From positions 124,001 to 188,000 of the forward strand of contig DATMGE010000072.1 of assembly GCA_035555795.1 (NCBI GenBank): a DNA stretch of 64,000 bases, written 5' to 3'. A model generated the notes under the pieces. That model worked only from the letters and a program-made list of their open reading frames with translations, did not search any database and had not been told where the DNA came from. Positions 26,094 to 34,508 of this stretch are shown in pieces. The translations under genes were made by a program, and so were the position numbers. The stretch's first letter is position 1. The number at the start of each line of letters is the position of its first letter. Origin of the DNA: RCIO01 sp035555795. GTDB lineage: Bacteria; Pseudomonadota; Alphaproteobacteria; Rhizobiales; Rhizobiaceae.

Positions 26094-28060
26094 GCGGCGG
26101 CAGCAGCGATTCGGAATTGAAGTTCGGGGCCGTCCCCGAGGCGGGCGGCGTGCGCTTTTCCGTCTGGTCGGGTGCGGCGGAGCGTATATGGGTCTGCCTC
26201 TTCGACGCCCCCTATGATGAGACGGCCAGACACGAACTGACCCGTGACGATCGCGGCGTCTTCTCCGCTTTCGTGCCCGGTGCGGGCGCTGGAACGCGCT
26301 ATGGTTTCCGCGCCGATGGCCCCTGCGATCCGGCGAAGGGCTTCTGGTTCGATCCAGCCAAGTTGCTGATGGACCCCTATGCCCTCGCGATCGACTGGCC
26401 CTACCAGTACAACGCGCTCATGGCCGCGCCGCGCTGGCAGCAATGCGACACTGCGGCCATGATGCCGAAGGCGGTGGTGACCGCGCTGCCGCCGCCTTTG
26501 CCGCTCTCGCCGCCAGTATGGCGGGAGGGCGGGCTGGTCTACGAGGTGGCCGTACGTGCTTTCTCGATGCGGCATCTGGACGTGCCGGCTGAACAGCGCG
26601 GGACGATTGCTGCGCTCGCGCATCCGGCGGTGATCGCGCATCTGAAGCGCATCGGCGTCGGCGCGGTGGAGCTGATGCCCATCGCCGCCTGGATCGACGA
26701 GCGCCATTTGCGGCCGCTCGGCCTGCACAATTCATGGGGCTACAATCCGGTGAGTTTCATGGTGCTCGACCCGCGCCTTGCGCCGGGCGGGCTGGACGAA
26801 TTGCGCGCGATGGTCGCAGCACTTCATGAAGCCGGCATCGGCGTGCTGCTCGATGTCGTGTTCAACCATACGGGCGAAAGCGATGCGCTCGGGCCGACGC
26901 TCAGCCTGCGCGGGCTCGACGCCAGAGCCTATTATCGCCATGCGCCCGACGGCACGCTGGTGAATGACACCGGCACTGGCAATATGCTCGCCTGCGATCA
27001 TCCGATGGTGCGGCGGCTGGTATTGGATGCGATGCGCCATTTCGTGGCGCAGGCCGGCATTGACGGCTTCCGCTTCGACCTCGCGCCCGTCCTTGGTCGT
27101 AGGCCGGATGGGTTCGATCCGCAGGCACCACTGTTGCAGGAGATGCTGGCCGATCCAGTGCTGGGTTCTCGCATGTTGATCGCCGAGCCGTGGGATATCG
27201 GGCCGGGCGGCTACCAGCTCGGCAGTTTTCCGCCGCCCTTCCGCGAATGGAACGACCGCTATCGCGACGATGTGCGCCGCTTTTGGCGCGGTGACGCCGG
27301 TATGATCGGCGCGCTGGCCACACGCCTTTCCGGCTCGTCGGACATTTTCGAGCGCTCGGGTGAAGCGACGCGCGCGGTAAACTTCATCGCCGCCCATGAC
27401 GGCATGACGCTGCGCGACCTCGTTTCCTATGAACACAAGCACAACAAGGCGAATGGCGAGGACAATCGCGACGGGCACGACGAAAACCTGTCATGGAACA
27501 ATGGCGTCGAGGGGCCGTCCGCCGATCCGGCCGTCGCGGCAAACCGACTGCGTGATGTGAAGGCGCTGCTGTCCACCCTGTTCGCCTCGCGCGGCGCGAT
27601 CATGCTGACCGCCGGCGACGAGTTCGGCCGCACGCAGCACGGCAATAACAACGCCTATGCGCTGGACGACAAGACCGTGTGGCTCGACTGGGAGGGTTCT
27701 CGCGGCACGCTGGTGGAGCATGTGGAGGCAATGGCGAGGCTGCGGGCAGAGTTCGACATGCTGCGCGGCGTCGACTTTCTGACCCCGCAAACAGCGGCAT
27801 GGCTGCGCGAGGACGGCCAGCCGATGACGGTTTCCGACTGGGAGGATGCCGGCCGGCGCGCTGTCGCTCTGGTTCTGCATGGCGAGAATGCGCTGGCGAT
27901 CCTCGTGAACGGGACTGGGCGGGAAGTTCGCTTCGCGCTGCCGGACCGCGCGGGCGGGTGGCAGGCGCGCATCGATGCAAGACGGGAGGAGGAGAACCGG
28001 TTCGCCGTCGCGGCACGTGCGGTCGGCTTCGTGGCTTCGGCAGGAAAGGGCGTGACATGA
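26090..28060 (+). CDS. glgX: Glycogen debranching enzyme (GH13 isoamylase type)
   Basis: The protein has 656 residues from GTG at 26090, overlapping the pgm stop (GTGA). An N-terminal CBM48-like domain is followed by a GH13 barrel: DVVFNHTGESD near 260, nucleophile D330 in GFRFDLAPVLG, acid/base E366 in LIAEPWDIGPGGYQ, and FIAAHDGMTLRDLV near 430. It removes alpha-1,6 branches left after GlgP. The 3' end overlaps the next gene by 4 bases. Confidence 0.94.
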   Translation: MSGGSSDSELKFGAVPEAGGVRFSVWSGAAERIWVCLFDAPYDETARHELTRDDRGVFSAFVPGAGAGTRYGFRADGPCDPAKGFWFDPAKLLMDPYALAIDWPYQYNALMAAPRWQQCDTAAMMPKAVVTALPPPLPLSPPVWREGGLVYEVAVRAFSMRHLDVPAEQRGTIAALAHPAVIAHLKRIGVGAVELMPIAAWIDERHLRPLGLHNSWGYNPVSFMVLDPRLAPGGLDELRAMVAALHEAGIGVLLDVVFNHTGESDALGPTLSLRGLDARAYYRHAPDGTLVNDTGTGNMLACDHPMVRRLVLDAMRHFVAQAGIDGFRFDLAPVLGRRPDGFDPQAPLLQEMLADPVLGSRMLIAEPWDIGPGGYQLGSFPPPFREWNDRYRDDVRRFWRGDAGMIGALATRLSGSSDIFERSGEATRAVNFIAAHDGMTLRDLVSYEHKHNKANGEDNRDGHDENLSWNNGVEGPSADPAVAANRLRDVKALLSTLFASRGAIMLTAGDEFGRTQHGNNNAYALDDKTVWLDWEGSRGTLVEHVEAMARLRAEFDMLRGVDFLTPQTAAWLREDGQPMTVSDWEDAGRRAVALVLHGENALAILVNGTGREVRFALPDRAGGWQARIDARREEENRFAVAARAVGFVASAGKGVT

Positions 28061-29700
28061 CAGCCAGCACTTCCGCACTCGCACCGGACACCGACTGGTG
28101 GCGCGGCGCGGTGATCTACCAGATCTATCCGCGCTCCTTCCAGGACACGACCGGCGACGGCAGCGGCGACCTGCGCGGCGTGATCCAGAGGCTGCCTTAT
28201 GTCGCCTCGCTGGGTGTCGATGCGGTGTGGCTGTCGCCCTTCTTCAAGTCGCCCATGGCCGATATGGGCTATGACGTATCGGATTATTGCGCGGTCGATC
28301 CGATGTTCGGCTCGATCGAGGATTTTGATGTTCTGATGGCCGAGGCGCATCGGCTGGGGCTGCGGGTCATCATCGATCAGGTCCTGTCGCACAGCTCGGA
28401 CCGACATCCGTGGTTCATGGAAAGCCGGGCCAGCCGCGACAATCCCAAGTCGGACTGGTATGTCTGGGCGGATGCGAAGCCGGACGGGACCGCGCCCAAC
28501 AACTGGCTCTCGGTCTTTGGCGGTCCTGCCTGGGAGTGGGACAGCGTGCGCCGGCAATACTACCTGCACAACTTCCTTGCCTCCCAGCCCGATCTCAATT
28601 TTCACAACCCGGACGTGCAGGACGCCATTCTCGACACGGTGCGCTTCTGGCTGGAGCGCGGGGTGGATGGCTTCCGGCTCGACACGGTGAACTACTATTT
28701 CCACGATGCCGAACTGCGCGACAATCCGCCGATCCTGGCAGGCGCGCCGCATGATGTCCCCGAGACAAATCCCTATGGCTTTCAGGACCATCTCTACGAC
28801 AAGACGCGGCCGGAAAATCTCGGCTTTCTCGTGAAGTTCCGACGCCTGCTGGACGAATACGGCATCCGCACATCGGTCGGCGAGGTGGGAGACGGCCCGC
28901 GTTCGCTGAAGACGGTGGCCGCCTATACGAGCGCCGGCGACAAGCTGCATATGAGCTATACATTCGACCTGCTCAGCCCGGATTTCTCGCCAGAGCACAT
29001 CCGCAAGTCCGTCAGCGCCTTTGAGGAAGCGGTGGCTGACGGCTGGGTCTGCTGGGCCTTCTCAAACCACGACGTGATCCGCCATGTGACGCGCTGGACG
29101 CCGGCCGGCTTCAGCCATGAGCACATTGCGAAATTCTCGATCGCGCTGCTGGCGGCGCTGCGTGGCACGATCTGCCTCTATCAGGGCGAGGAGCTGGGCT
29201 TGGAGGAAGCGGATCTGGCCTTCGAGGATCTGGTCGATCCCTATGGCATCCGGTTCTGGCCCGGTTTCAAGGGCCGCGACGGCGCGCGCACGCCGATGCC
29301 GTGGAACGCGGCTGAGCCTCATGGCGGCTTCTCGACCGGGAAACCTTGGCTGCCGGTGCCGGATGCGCATCGGGCCGCGGCGGCGGATGTGCAGGAGCGC
29401 GAACCCGGCTCGGTGCTGCACGCCTACCGGGCGATGCTGGCGCTACGGAAAGCCTCGCATGCGCTTACGGCGGGCGCTTTCGCATTTATCGAAGCGGTGC
29501 CGGGCCTGCTCGCCTTCGTGCGGACCTCGTCGGAGGAACGGCTGCTTTGCGTCTACAACTTCGCCGATCACGAGGTGAACTGGACCTTGCCTGACGGATA
29601 TAGCGGGCTGGAGCCGGTGCTTCCTTTCGATCTTGGCGCGAGAGTCGAGGGAGGGCAGCTTTCGCTGCCTGCCCATTCCGCCTTTATCGGCCGGGCATAG
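28057..29700 (+). CDS. GH13 alpha-glucosidase (oligo-1,6-glucosidase/AglA type)
   Basis: The protein has 547 residues. WWRGAVIYQIYPRSFQDTTG at about 13-32 is the classic start of GH13 alpha-glucosidases. The nucleophile is D209 in DGFRLDTVNYY, the acid/base E276 in SVGEVGDG, and FSNHDVIRHVTRW (near 335) holds the third acid. The start at 28057 overlaps the glgX stop (ATGA); a longer in-frame extension from 27679 lies inside glgX and is rejected. It probably hydrolyses maltodextrins released by GlgX. It ends with zero bases before the convergent tadG stop. Confidence 0.88.
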   Translation: MTASTSALAPDTDWWRGAVIYQIYPRSFQDTTGDGSGDLRGVIQRLPYVASLGVDAVWLSPFFKSPMADMGYDVSDYCAVDPMFGSIEDFDVLMAEAHRLGLRVIIDQVLSHSSDRHPWFMESRASRDNPKSDWYVWADAKPDGTAPNNWLSVFGGPAWEWDSVRRQYYLHNFLASQPDLNFHNPDVQDAILDTVRFWLERGVDGFRLDTVNYYFHDAELRDNPPILAGAPHDVPETNPYGFQDHLYDKTRPENLGFLVKFRRLLDEYGIRTSVGEVGDGPRSLKTVAAYTSAGDKLHMSYTFDLLSPDFSPEHIRKSVSAFEEAVADGWVCWAFSNHDVIRHVTRWTPAGFSHEHIAKFSIALLAALRGTICLYQGEELGLEEADLAFEDLVDPYGIRFWPGFKGRDGARTPMPWNAAEPHGGFSTGKPWLPVPDAHRAAAADVQEREPGSVLHAYRAMLALRKASHALTAGAFAFIEAVPGLLAFVRTSSEERLLCVYNFADHEVNWTLPDGYSGLEPVLPFDLGARVEGGQLSLPAHSAFIGRA

Positions 29701-31431
29701 CTACTGGACCAGCACCGGCGCGCCGCAGCGCGCGCCATGGACCCTGATATCGGCTTCGCCGAGCGAGATGCCCAGCGTGCCCAGCACGCTGGAAAGCACC
29801 GTATCGAGCAATGGCGTGGCGGCCCATAGGGTCGCGCGCAGCGTGCCGGCGAGAATCTGGCCGAGGCCGAGATCGATGCCCGCCAGTTGCACATTGACCT
29901 GTAGCGTGTCGAGCAGCGAGCCGGTCAGCGATTGCGTGAAATCGCGCGTTGCCACCTGCTTCGTCCTTCCTGCCGCGATGTCGGCGGCTGTGAAGGTCAG
30001 CGGCTGCGCGGAAAGGTTGGAGATCGTCAGATGCGCCGAACCCGTCACCGTCACTGCAGGCAGCGTGACAAGCGGTGCCGGATTGACTGGCACCGGACGG
30101 GAAAAGTCGGCGATGCGGGCGGGCGGCACGTCGGCGAGCTTCACTGCCGCGACGCCCGGCCAGCCATGGACCGTGACGCGCGCGGTGCTGGCGGTTCCGT
30201 CGGTGCAGTTCACCGAGCCGAGCCGCGCCTGTCCGCTGGCGATCTCGACATAGAGCGGGACCCTGACCAGCTTTCCGAGGATACCGCCAGGACCGTCGAT
30301 GTTGACGGCGAGGCTGAGCCGCGTCTGCGCGGTGTGGACGATGTCGCCGGTCCGGCCCACCCGCAGCCAGCCTGAACCCTGCGGCGGCTCGCCGATACCC
30401 AGTACGAGCGAGACGGAGGCAAGGCCGGGCAGGCCGAGCGCGAGATTGGTGGAGACCTGCCGCGACCCGTCCGCGATCGCGACCAGTGCGGCGACACTGA
30501 TCAGTTCCATCGCGGAAAGGTGCGGATCGCCGGCAGGTCTCGCAGCGCCGGGTGGTATCCCACCGCGCTGGCCGGGATCGATCAGGTCGCGTAGCCGCAG
30601 CTTTGGCGAAGCGCTGCCCAATTGCTGGGAAAGCCGGCGCAGCGAGGCTGCCGCACCGATCTGCATACCGTCGATGCGGGCGAGTTCTGCGGCGATGGCG
30701 CCCAGCGACAGATCCGCATTCAGCACCTCCTCATAGGTCGCGGCGTCGAGGACCAGATTCGTGTTGAGCGCATCGAGGAAGGCGAACAGTGAGACATCGG
30801 CCGAAAGGAGCGCCTGATAGTCCATGATCGAGAGGCTGATCGTGCTGCCGGTCAGTGCGCCAAGCAACTGATTGGCGATGCCGCCGTCGAGCCGCGCCAG
30901 CCGCGATCCGATCGAGAAGGTGGCCTCCGGCACGCTCGATCCGATGGCGCTGGTGCCGATCTGCGGCGGTGAGCGGAAGGCGCCGGCGAAATAGAGGCCG
31001 CCCAGCTTGCGCGCGCGGACACGCACGCTGTTGCCCGGACCGGGCGTTTCGGTGAAGCGTTCCTGCGGCGGCAGGCCAGGTGCTGGGCTGTAGGTGCCGT
31101 GTGTAATCTCGATGGCGACGGTGCCGTCCTGCAAGCTGCCCGGCATCCCGGAGGCGAAGGAAACGAGGCGGACGCCTTTCAGCCCATTGTCGCTGAAGAT
31201 GTTGCGCACGATCGTCTCCGCACGGCCGGGGTCTGCAGAGGCGGCGATTGCGGCCAGATCCGTCACCGCCTGCAATTCGCGCCGTTCGAGATTGAGCGTG
31301 CCCTGATCGATCGCGACCGCCGCCAGCCCCAGAACGACTGGAGCCGTCAACGCCGTCAGCGTGGTGAAATTGCCCTTGCGGCTTTGGCGCAGGCGCCGCA
31401 GGAAAAGAGCGGGTCGCCGGTCGCGAGCCAT
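29701..31431 (-). CDS. TadG-like membrane-anchored protein
   Basis: The protein has 576 residues. Positively charged residues up to about 20 and a helix at about 24-45 (FTTLTALTAPVVLGLAAVAI) are followed by ERRELQAVTDLAAIAAS, the N-terminal signature of TadG/TadE-type pseudopilin-like proteins. The rest is a large, Ala/Leu/Gly-rich periplasmic region, low in Cys, with no von Willebrand motif I can see. TadG proteins assist Flp/Tad pilus assembly. Here it forms a pair with a TadE-like gene 2 bases upstream, but no other tad/cpa gene is in the window. Confidence 0.7.
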   Translation of the reverse strand: MARDRRPALFLRRLRQSRKGNFTTLTALTAPVVLGLAAVAIDQGTLNLERRELQAVTDLAAIAASADPGRAETIVRNIFSDNGLKGVRLVSFASGMPGSLQDGTVAIEITHGTYSPAPGLPPQERFTETPGPGNSVRVRARKLGGLYFAGAFRSPPQIGTSAIGSSVPEATFSIGSRLARLDGGIANQLLGALTGSTISLSIMDYQALLSADVSLFAFLDALNTNLVLDAATYEEVLNADLSLGAIAAELARIDGMQIGAAASLRRLSQQLGSASPKLRLRDLIDPGQRGGIPPGAARPAGDPHLSAMELISVAALVAIADGSRQVSTNLALGLPGLASVSLVLGIGEPPQGSGWLRVGRTGDIVHTAQTRLSLAVNIDGPGGILGKLVRVPLYVEIASGQARLGSVNCTDGTASTARVTVHGWPGVAAVKLADVPPARIADFSRPVPVNPAPLVTLPAVTVTGSAHLTISNLSAQPLTFTAADIAAGRTKQVATRDFTQSLTGSLLDTLQVNVQLAGIDLGLGQILAGTLRATLWAATPLLDTVLSSVLGTLGISLGEADIRVHGARCGAPVLVQ

Positions 31432-31433
31432 CT

Positions 31434-31862
31434 TCAGATACCTCCCGCCCTGATCGTGGATCGGCGCTCGATCACCACTGCGGGCATCGGCAGGTCGGGC
31501 AGAAGCGACCAGATGGGAAGATGCCGCGCATCGTAGCGGACGGACACCACGAATTGCGCCGGATCGGTGCTGCTCGGTGCGGCGGATACGCTGATCTGCG
31601 ATGGGTTCAGGAAGGCGTAGCCGCCCGCATTGCGACTGACATAGCCTGTGGCGAGGGCGCTGCGTTCAGCGCTGTCCAGCCCGCCGACGGCTGTACGGGC
31701 GGCGTCGGCCGTCAATTGCTGCACGGCATGGGCTGCTCCGAGATAGATGCCGTAGGCGCTCATGCCCGTCAGCATCAGGATGAAGAGTGGCGAGAGGATC
31801 GCAAATTCGACGGCGGACGTGCCGCGGCGATCCTGGGCAAGACGGGTCTGTATCGAAGTCAA
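31434..31862 (-). CDS. TadE-like pseudopilin-family protein
   Basis: The protein has 142 residues from a TTG at 31862 that follows AGGGGG at good distance; a GTG at 31895 is the alternative and lacks a ribosome site. RRGTSAVEFAILSPLFILML is the TadE motif: a G-x-x-AVEFA processing-like region, then a single helix. The periplasmic remainder is about 100 residues. TadE proteins are minor pseudopilins of Flp pili. It heads a two-gene operon with tadG. Confidence 0.72.
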   Translation of the reverse strand: MTSIQTRLAQDRRGTSAVEFAILSPLFILMLTGMSAYGIYLGAAHAVQQLTADAARTAVGGLDSAERSALATGYVSRNAGGYAFLNPSQISVSAAPSSTDPAQFVVSVRYDARHLPIWSLLPDLPMPAVVIERRSTIRAGGI

Positions 31863-32022
31863 GGCACCGCACCCCCTGAGGCTGTCGGAAAACACACTTC
31901 GAACCGGTTCCGTTGAACTAAACCATAGGTTGTATTAATGGATAGTTTACAACCTTATTGCCGGCTGACAACGGCGCGGGCAGCCTGTAGCGTGCCGCCC
32001 CGGATAGAAGGGGAGGATGCCG

Positions 32023-32754
32023 ATGTGTGAGGTTTGTGCAGCGAGAATCAGCGGATGGCAGGGGTGGATCGACGTGCCGCATCCGGCGCAGACCGGCGGC
32101 AGCGGCGAATGGTCGGACCTCGCCCATATCATCACCGAGGAGCTTTCCCGCGCGCCCTCCTTTCCGCAGCCCCGCATCAGGCGGCTGCTGGAACGGCCGC
32201 GCGACACGGCAAATGTGACCTCGGTCGACATGGTGGTTCACCACGGAACCCATGTGGACGCGCCGCGTCACCTGTTCAACGATGGGCCGTCCTTCGAGGA
32301 GATACCGCTGGAGCGGCTCTATGGGCGCGGCGTGGTCTGGCGCATCCACAAGGGCCCGTTCGCGCCGATCACCGTGGAAGATATGGAGCGGGCGACGCCG
32401 AAGATGCAGCCGGGCGACATCGTGCTGATCGATACCGACTGGGCGCGGCGCATCAACACCGACGAATATGAGGACCATGCCTTCCTCACCGACGAGGCGG
32501 CCGGCTGGCTGGTGCGGCAGGGCGCGAAGCTCGTCGGGGTCGATTTCAGTTCGCCGGACCTGACCGCCCACCGCCGCCCGCAGGGCTTCAACTGGCCCGT
32601 TCACAACATCCTGCTGTCGAACGGAGTGCTGATCGCCGAGCATGTGACGAATTATCAGCATCTCGCCGGAGGGCCGATCGAGGCGATGTTCCTGGGCATC
32701 AAGGTCGTGCAGGGCGACGGCGCGCCCGCCCGCGTCATCGCCCGTCCGCTGTGA
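32023..32754 (+). CDS. Cyclase-family hydrolase (kynurenine formamidase-like)
   Basis: The protein has 243 residues. HHGTHVDAPRHL (about 75-86) is the HxGTHxDxPxHF metal motif of the cyclase/arylformamidase family, and GVDFSSPDL is near 175. Members are Mn/Zn amidohydrolases acting on N-formylkynurenine, isatin or similar; no kyn gene is adjacent, so the substrate is open. The ATG at 32023 is 6 bases after GGGAGG; an ATG at 32017 is also possible. Confidence 0.78.
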   Translation: MCEVCAARISGWQGWIDVPHPAQTGGSGEWSDLAHIITEELSRAPSFPQPRIRRLLERPRDTANVTSVDMVVHHGTHVDAPRHLFNDGPSFEEIPLERLYGRGVVWRIHKGPFAPITVEDMERATPKMQPGDIVLIDTDWARRINTDEYEDHAFLTDEAAGWLVRQGAKLVGVDFSSPDLTAHRRPQGFNWPVHNILLSNGVLIAEHVTNYQHLAGGPIEAMFLGIKVVQGDGAPARVIARPL

Positions 32755-32856
32755 TAGGCGGCGGACGTCGGCTGCAATTCGCTGCGTCGGCAAAACTCCT
32801 GTATCGAACCGCTTGCGGTGATGCGCGCGCGACGGTATAAGCCCGCCGTCTGGTCA

Positions 32857-32933
32857 CGGAGTGTAGCGCAGCCTGGTAGCGCACATCGTTCGGGACGATG
32901 GGGTCGGAGGTTCGAATCCTCTCACTCCGACCA
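32857..32933 (+). tRNA. tRNA-Pro (anticodon CGG)
   Basis: The cloverleaf reads by eye. The acceptor arm is CGGAGTG/CACTCCG, and a D arm with GCGC/GCGC stem follows. The anticodon stem CATCG/CGATG encloses loop TTCGGGA with anticodon CGG. The T arm is GAGGTTCGAATCCTC, and the 3' CCA is encoded. The total is 77 bases. Confidence 0.96.
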
Positions 32934-33029
32934 GAAAAATCACAAGAATCTCATTCCCTGCAAGCCTGTCAGCTTACGTTCCGATGCGGAGCGCGTGGCG
33001 AGCGGCGGCAGCGCGCTCCGCTGTTTCGG

Positions 33030-33176
33030 TCAATTCTGTTCGACGGACACGCCGTTGCGGTCGAGGCGGATTTCCACGCCGTCCGGCTTGGATTCCTCGC
33101 GCCACACATAGATGCCGAGGCCGATCACGATGACGACCAGCGCGCCGATGAGGAGGTAGAGTTGATTCTGTTTCAT
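33030..33176 (-). CDS. Small single-pass membrane protein, 48 aa
   Basis: The start at 33176 has GGAGAGGAA directly upstream. The N-terminus MKQNQLYLLIGALVVIVIG is a single hydrophobic helix reaching about residue 22, followed by WREESKPDGVEIRLDRNGVS, a short polar tail. I do not recognise a family name, but the architecture (N-anchor plus a VEIxxDxxG-like tail) recurs in alphaproteobacterial small proteins. It is monocistronic, divergent from the thiolase gene. Confidence 0.65.
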   Translation of the reverse strand: MKQNQLYLLIGALVVIVIGLGIYVWREESKPDGVEIRLDRNGVSVEQN

Positions 33177-33312
33177 GCGGGTTCCTCTCCGTTGATGTCC
33201 GTTCAGTAGTCGGGAATGCACGGAAAGAAAATCGGCATCTGCACAACGGTCCGATGCGCGGCTTTACGAATGACGGGCGCAAGCCCATTCTGGGCCTGCA
33301 AGGGGAAGGATC

Positions 33313-34479
33313 ATGACCGCATGTATCGTGGGCTGGGCCCATTCGCCATTCGGCAGGGCCGATGGACAGACATTGGAGGATCAGATCGTCGCGGCGACGA
33401 CCGAAGCGCTCCATCACGCCGGCATCGGCCCGGATGATGTCGACGAGATCGTGCTGGGCCATTTCAATGCCGGCTTTTCCGCCCAGGATTTTACCGCAAG
33501 CCTCGTGCTGCAGGCGGATGATCACTTTCGCTTCAAGCCTGCCACGCGCGTGGAGAATGCCTGCGCGACAGGTTCGGCGGCGGTGCGGCAGGGAATCAGG
33601 GCGATCGAGGCCAAGGCTGCGCGCATCGTTCTGGTGGTCGGCGCCGAGCAGATGACGACCACGCCGGCTGCCGAAATCGGCCGCAACCTGCTCAAGGCCT
33701 CCTACCTGCCGGAAGATGGCGACACGCCGGCGGGCTTCGCCGGTGTCTTCGGCAAGATCGCGCAGGCCTATTTCCAGCGCTATGGCGACCAGTCCGACGC
33801 GCTGGCGATGATCGCGGCGAAGAACCATCGCAACGGCGTGGACAATCCCTATGCGCAGATGCGCAAGGATCTCGGCTTCGACTTCTGCCGGCAAGAGAGC
33901 GAGAAGAACCCCTTCGTGGCCGGACCCTTGAAGCGCACCGATTGTTCGCTCGTATCCGACGGCGCGGCGGCGGTGGTGCTGGCGGACATGTCGACCGCGC
34001 TTTCCATGCGCCGCGCCGTAGCGTTCCGGGCCAATGCGCATGTGCAGGATTTCCTGCCGATGTCGAAGCGCGACATCGTCGCCATGGAAGGCTGCGCGCT
34101 TGCGTGGAAACAGGCGCTCGGCGAAGCGCGGCTGGGGCTGGACGACCTGTCGCTGGTGGAGACGCATGGCTGCTTCACCATCGCGGAACTGATGGAATAT
34201 GAGGCGATGGGGCTGGCAAAGCCCGGCTGCGGCGCGCGCGTGGTGGCCGAGGGCATTACCGACAAGACGGGACGCCTGCCGGTGAACCCGTCCGGCGGGC
34301 TCAAGGCCAAGGGGCACCCGATCGGCGCGACCGGCGTTTCCATGCATGCGCTCTGCGCGATGCAGTTGACCGGCGAAGCCGGCGGCATTCAGGTTCCCGA
34401 TGCCACGCTGGCCGGCATATTCAACATGGGCGGGGCGGCGGTGGCGAATTACGTCTCCATCCTGGAGCGCATCAAGTAG
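33313..34479 (+). CDS. Thiolase-family acetyl-CoA acetyltransferase (SCP-x-like)
   Basis: The protein has 388 residues. The nucleophilic cysteine is C84 in VENACATGSAAV, with H285 in VETHGCFTIAEL and H335 in AKGHPIGATG. The HGCF arrangement, rather than NEAF, places it with SCP-x-type thiolases, which handle branched or sterol-like acyl-CoA as well as acetoacetyl-CoA. AGGGGAAGG precedes the start. The asparaginase gene follows after 29 bases on the same strand, but no shared pathway is evident. Confidence 0.85.
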   Translation: MTACIVGWAHSPFGRADGQTLEDQIVAATTEALHHAGIGPDDVDEIVLGHFNAGFSAQDFTASLVLQADDHFRFKPATRVENACATGSAAVRQGIRAIEAKAARIVLVVGAEQMTTTPAAEIGRNLLKASYLPEDGDTPAGFAGVFGKIAQAYFQRYGDQSDALAMIAAKNHRNGVDNPYAQMRKDLGFDFCRQESEKNPFVAGPLKRTDCSLVSDGAAAVVLADMSTALSMRRAVAFRANAHVQDFLPMSKRDIVAMEGCALAWKQALGEARLGLDDLSLVETHGCFTIAELMEYEAMGLAKPGCGARVVAEGITDKTGRLPVNPSGGLKAKGHPIGATGVSMHALCAMQLTGEAGGIQVPDATLAGIFNMGGAAVANYVSILERIK

Positions 34480-34508
34480 GCGCGTTGCGCGGCATATATG
34501 GGGGCGGA

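Noticed and set aside
27679..28056. Extension of the GH13 alpha-glucosidase into glgX
   Set aside because: The added residues are low-complexity translation of glgX in another frame; the ATG at 28057 overlaps the glgX stop in the same way as other junctions of the operon.
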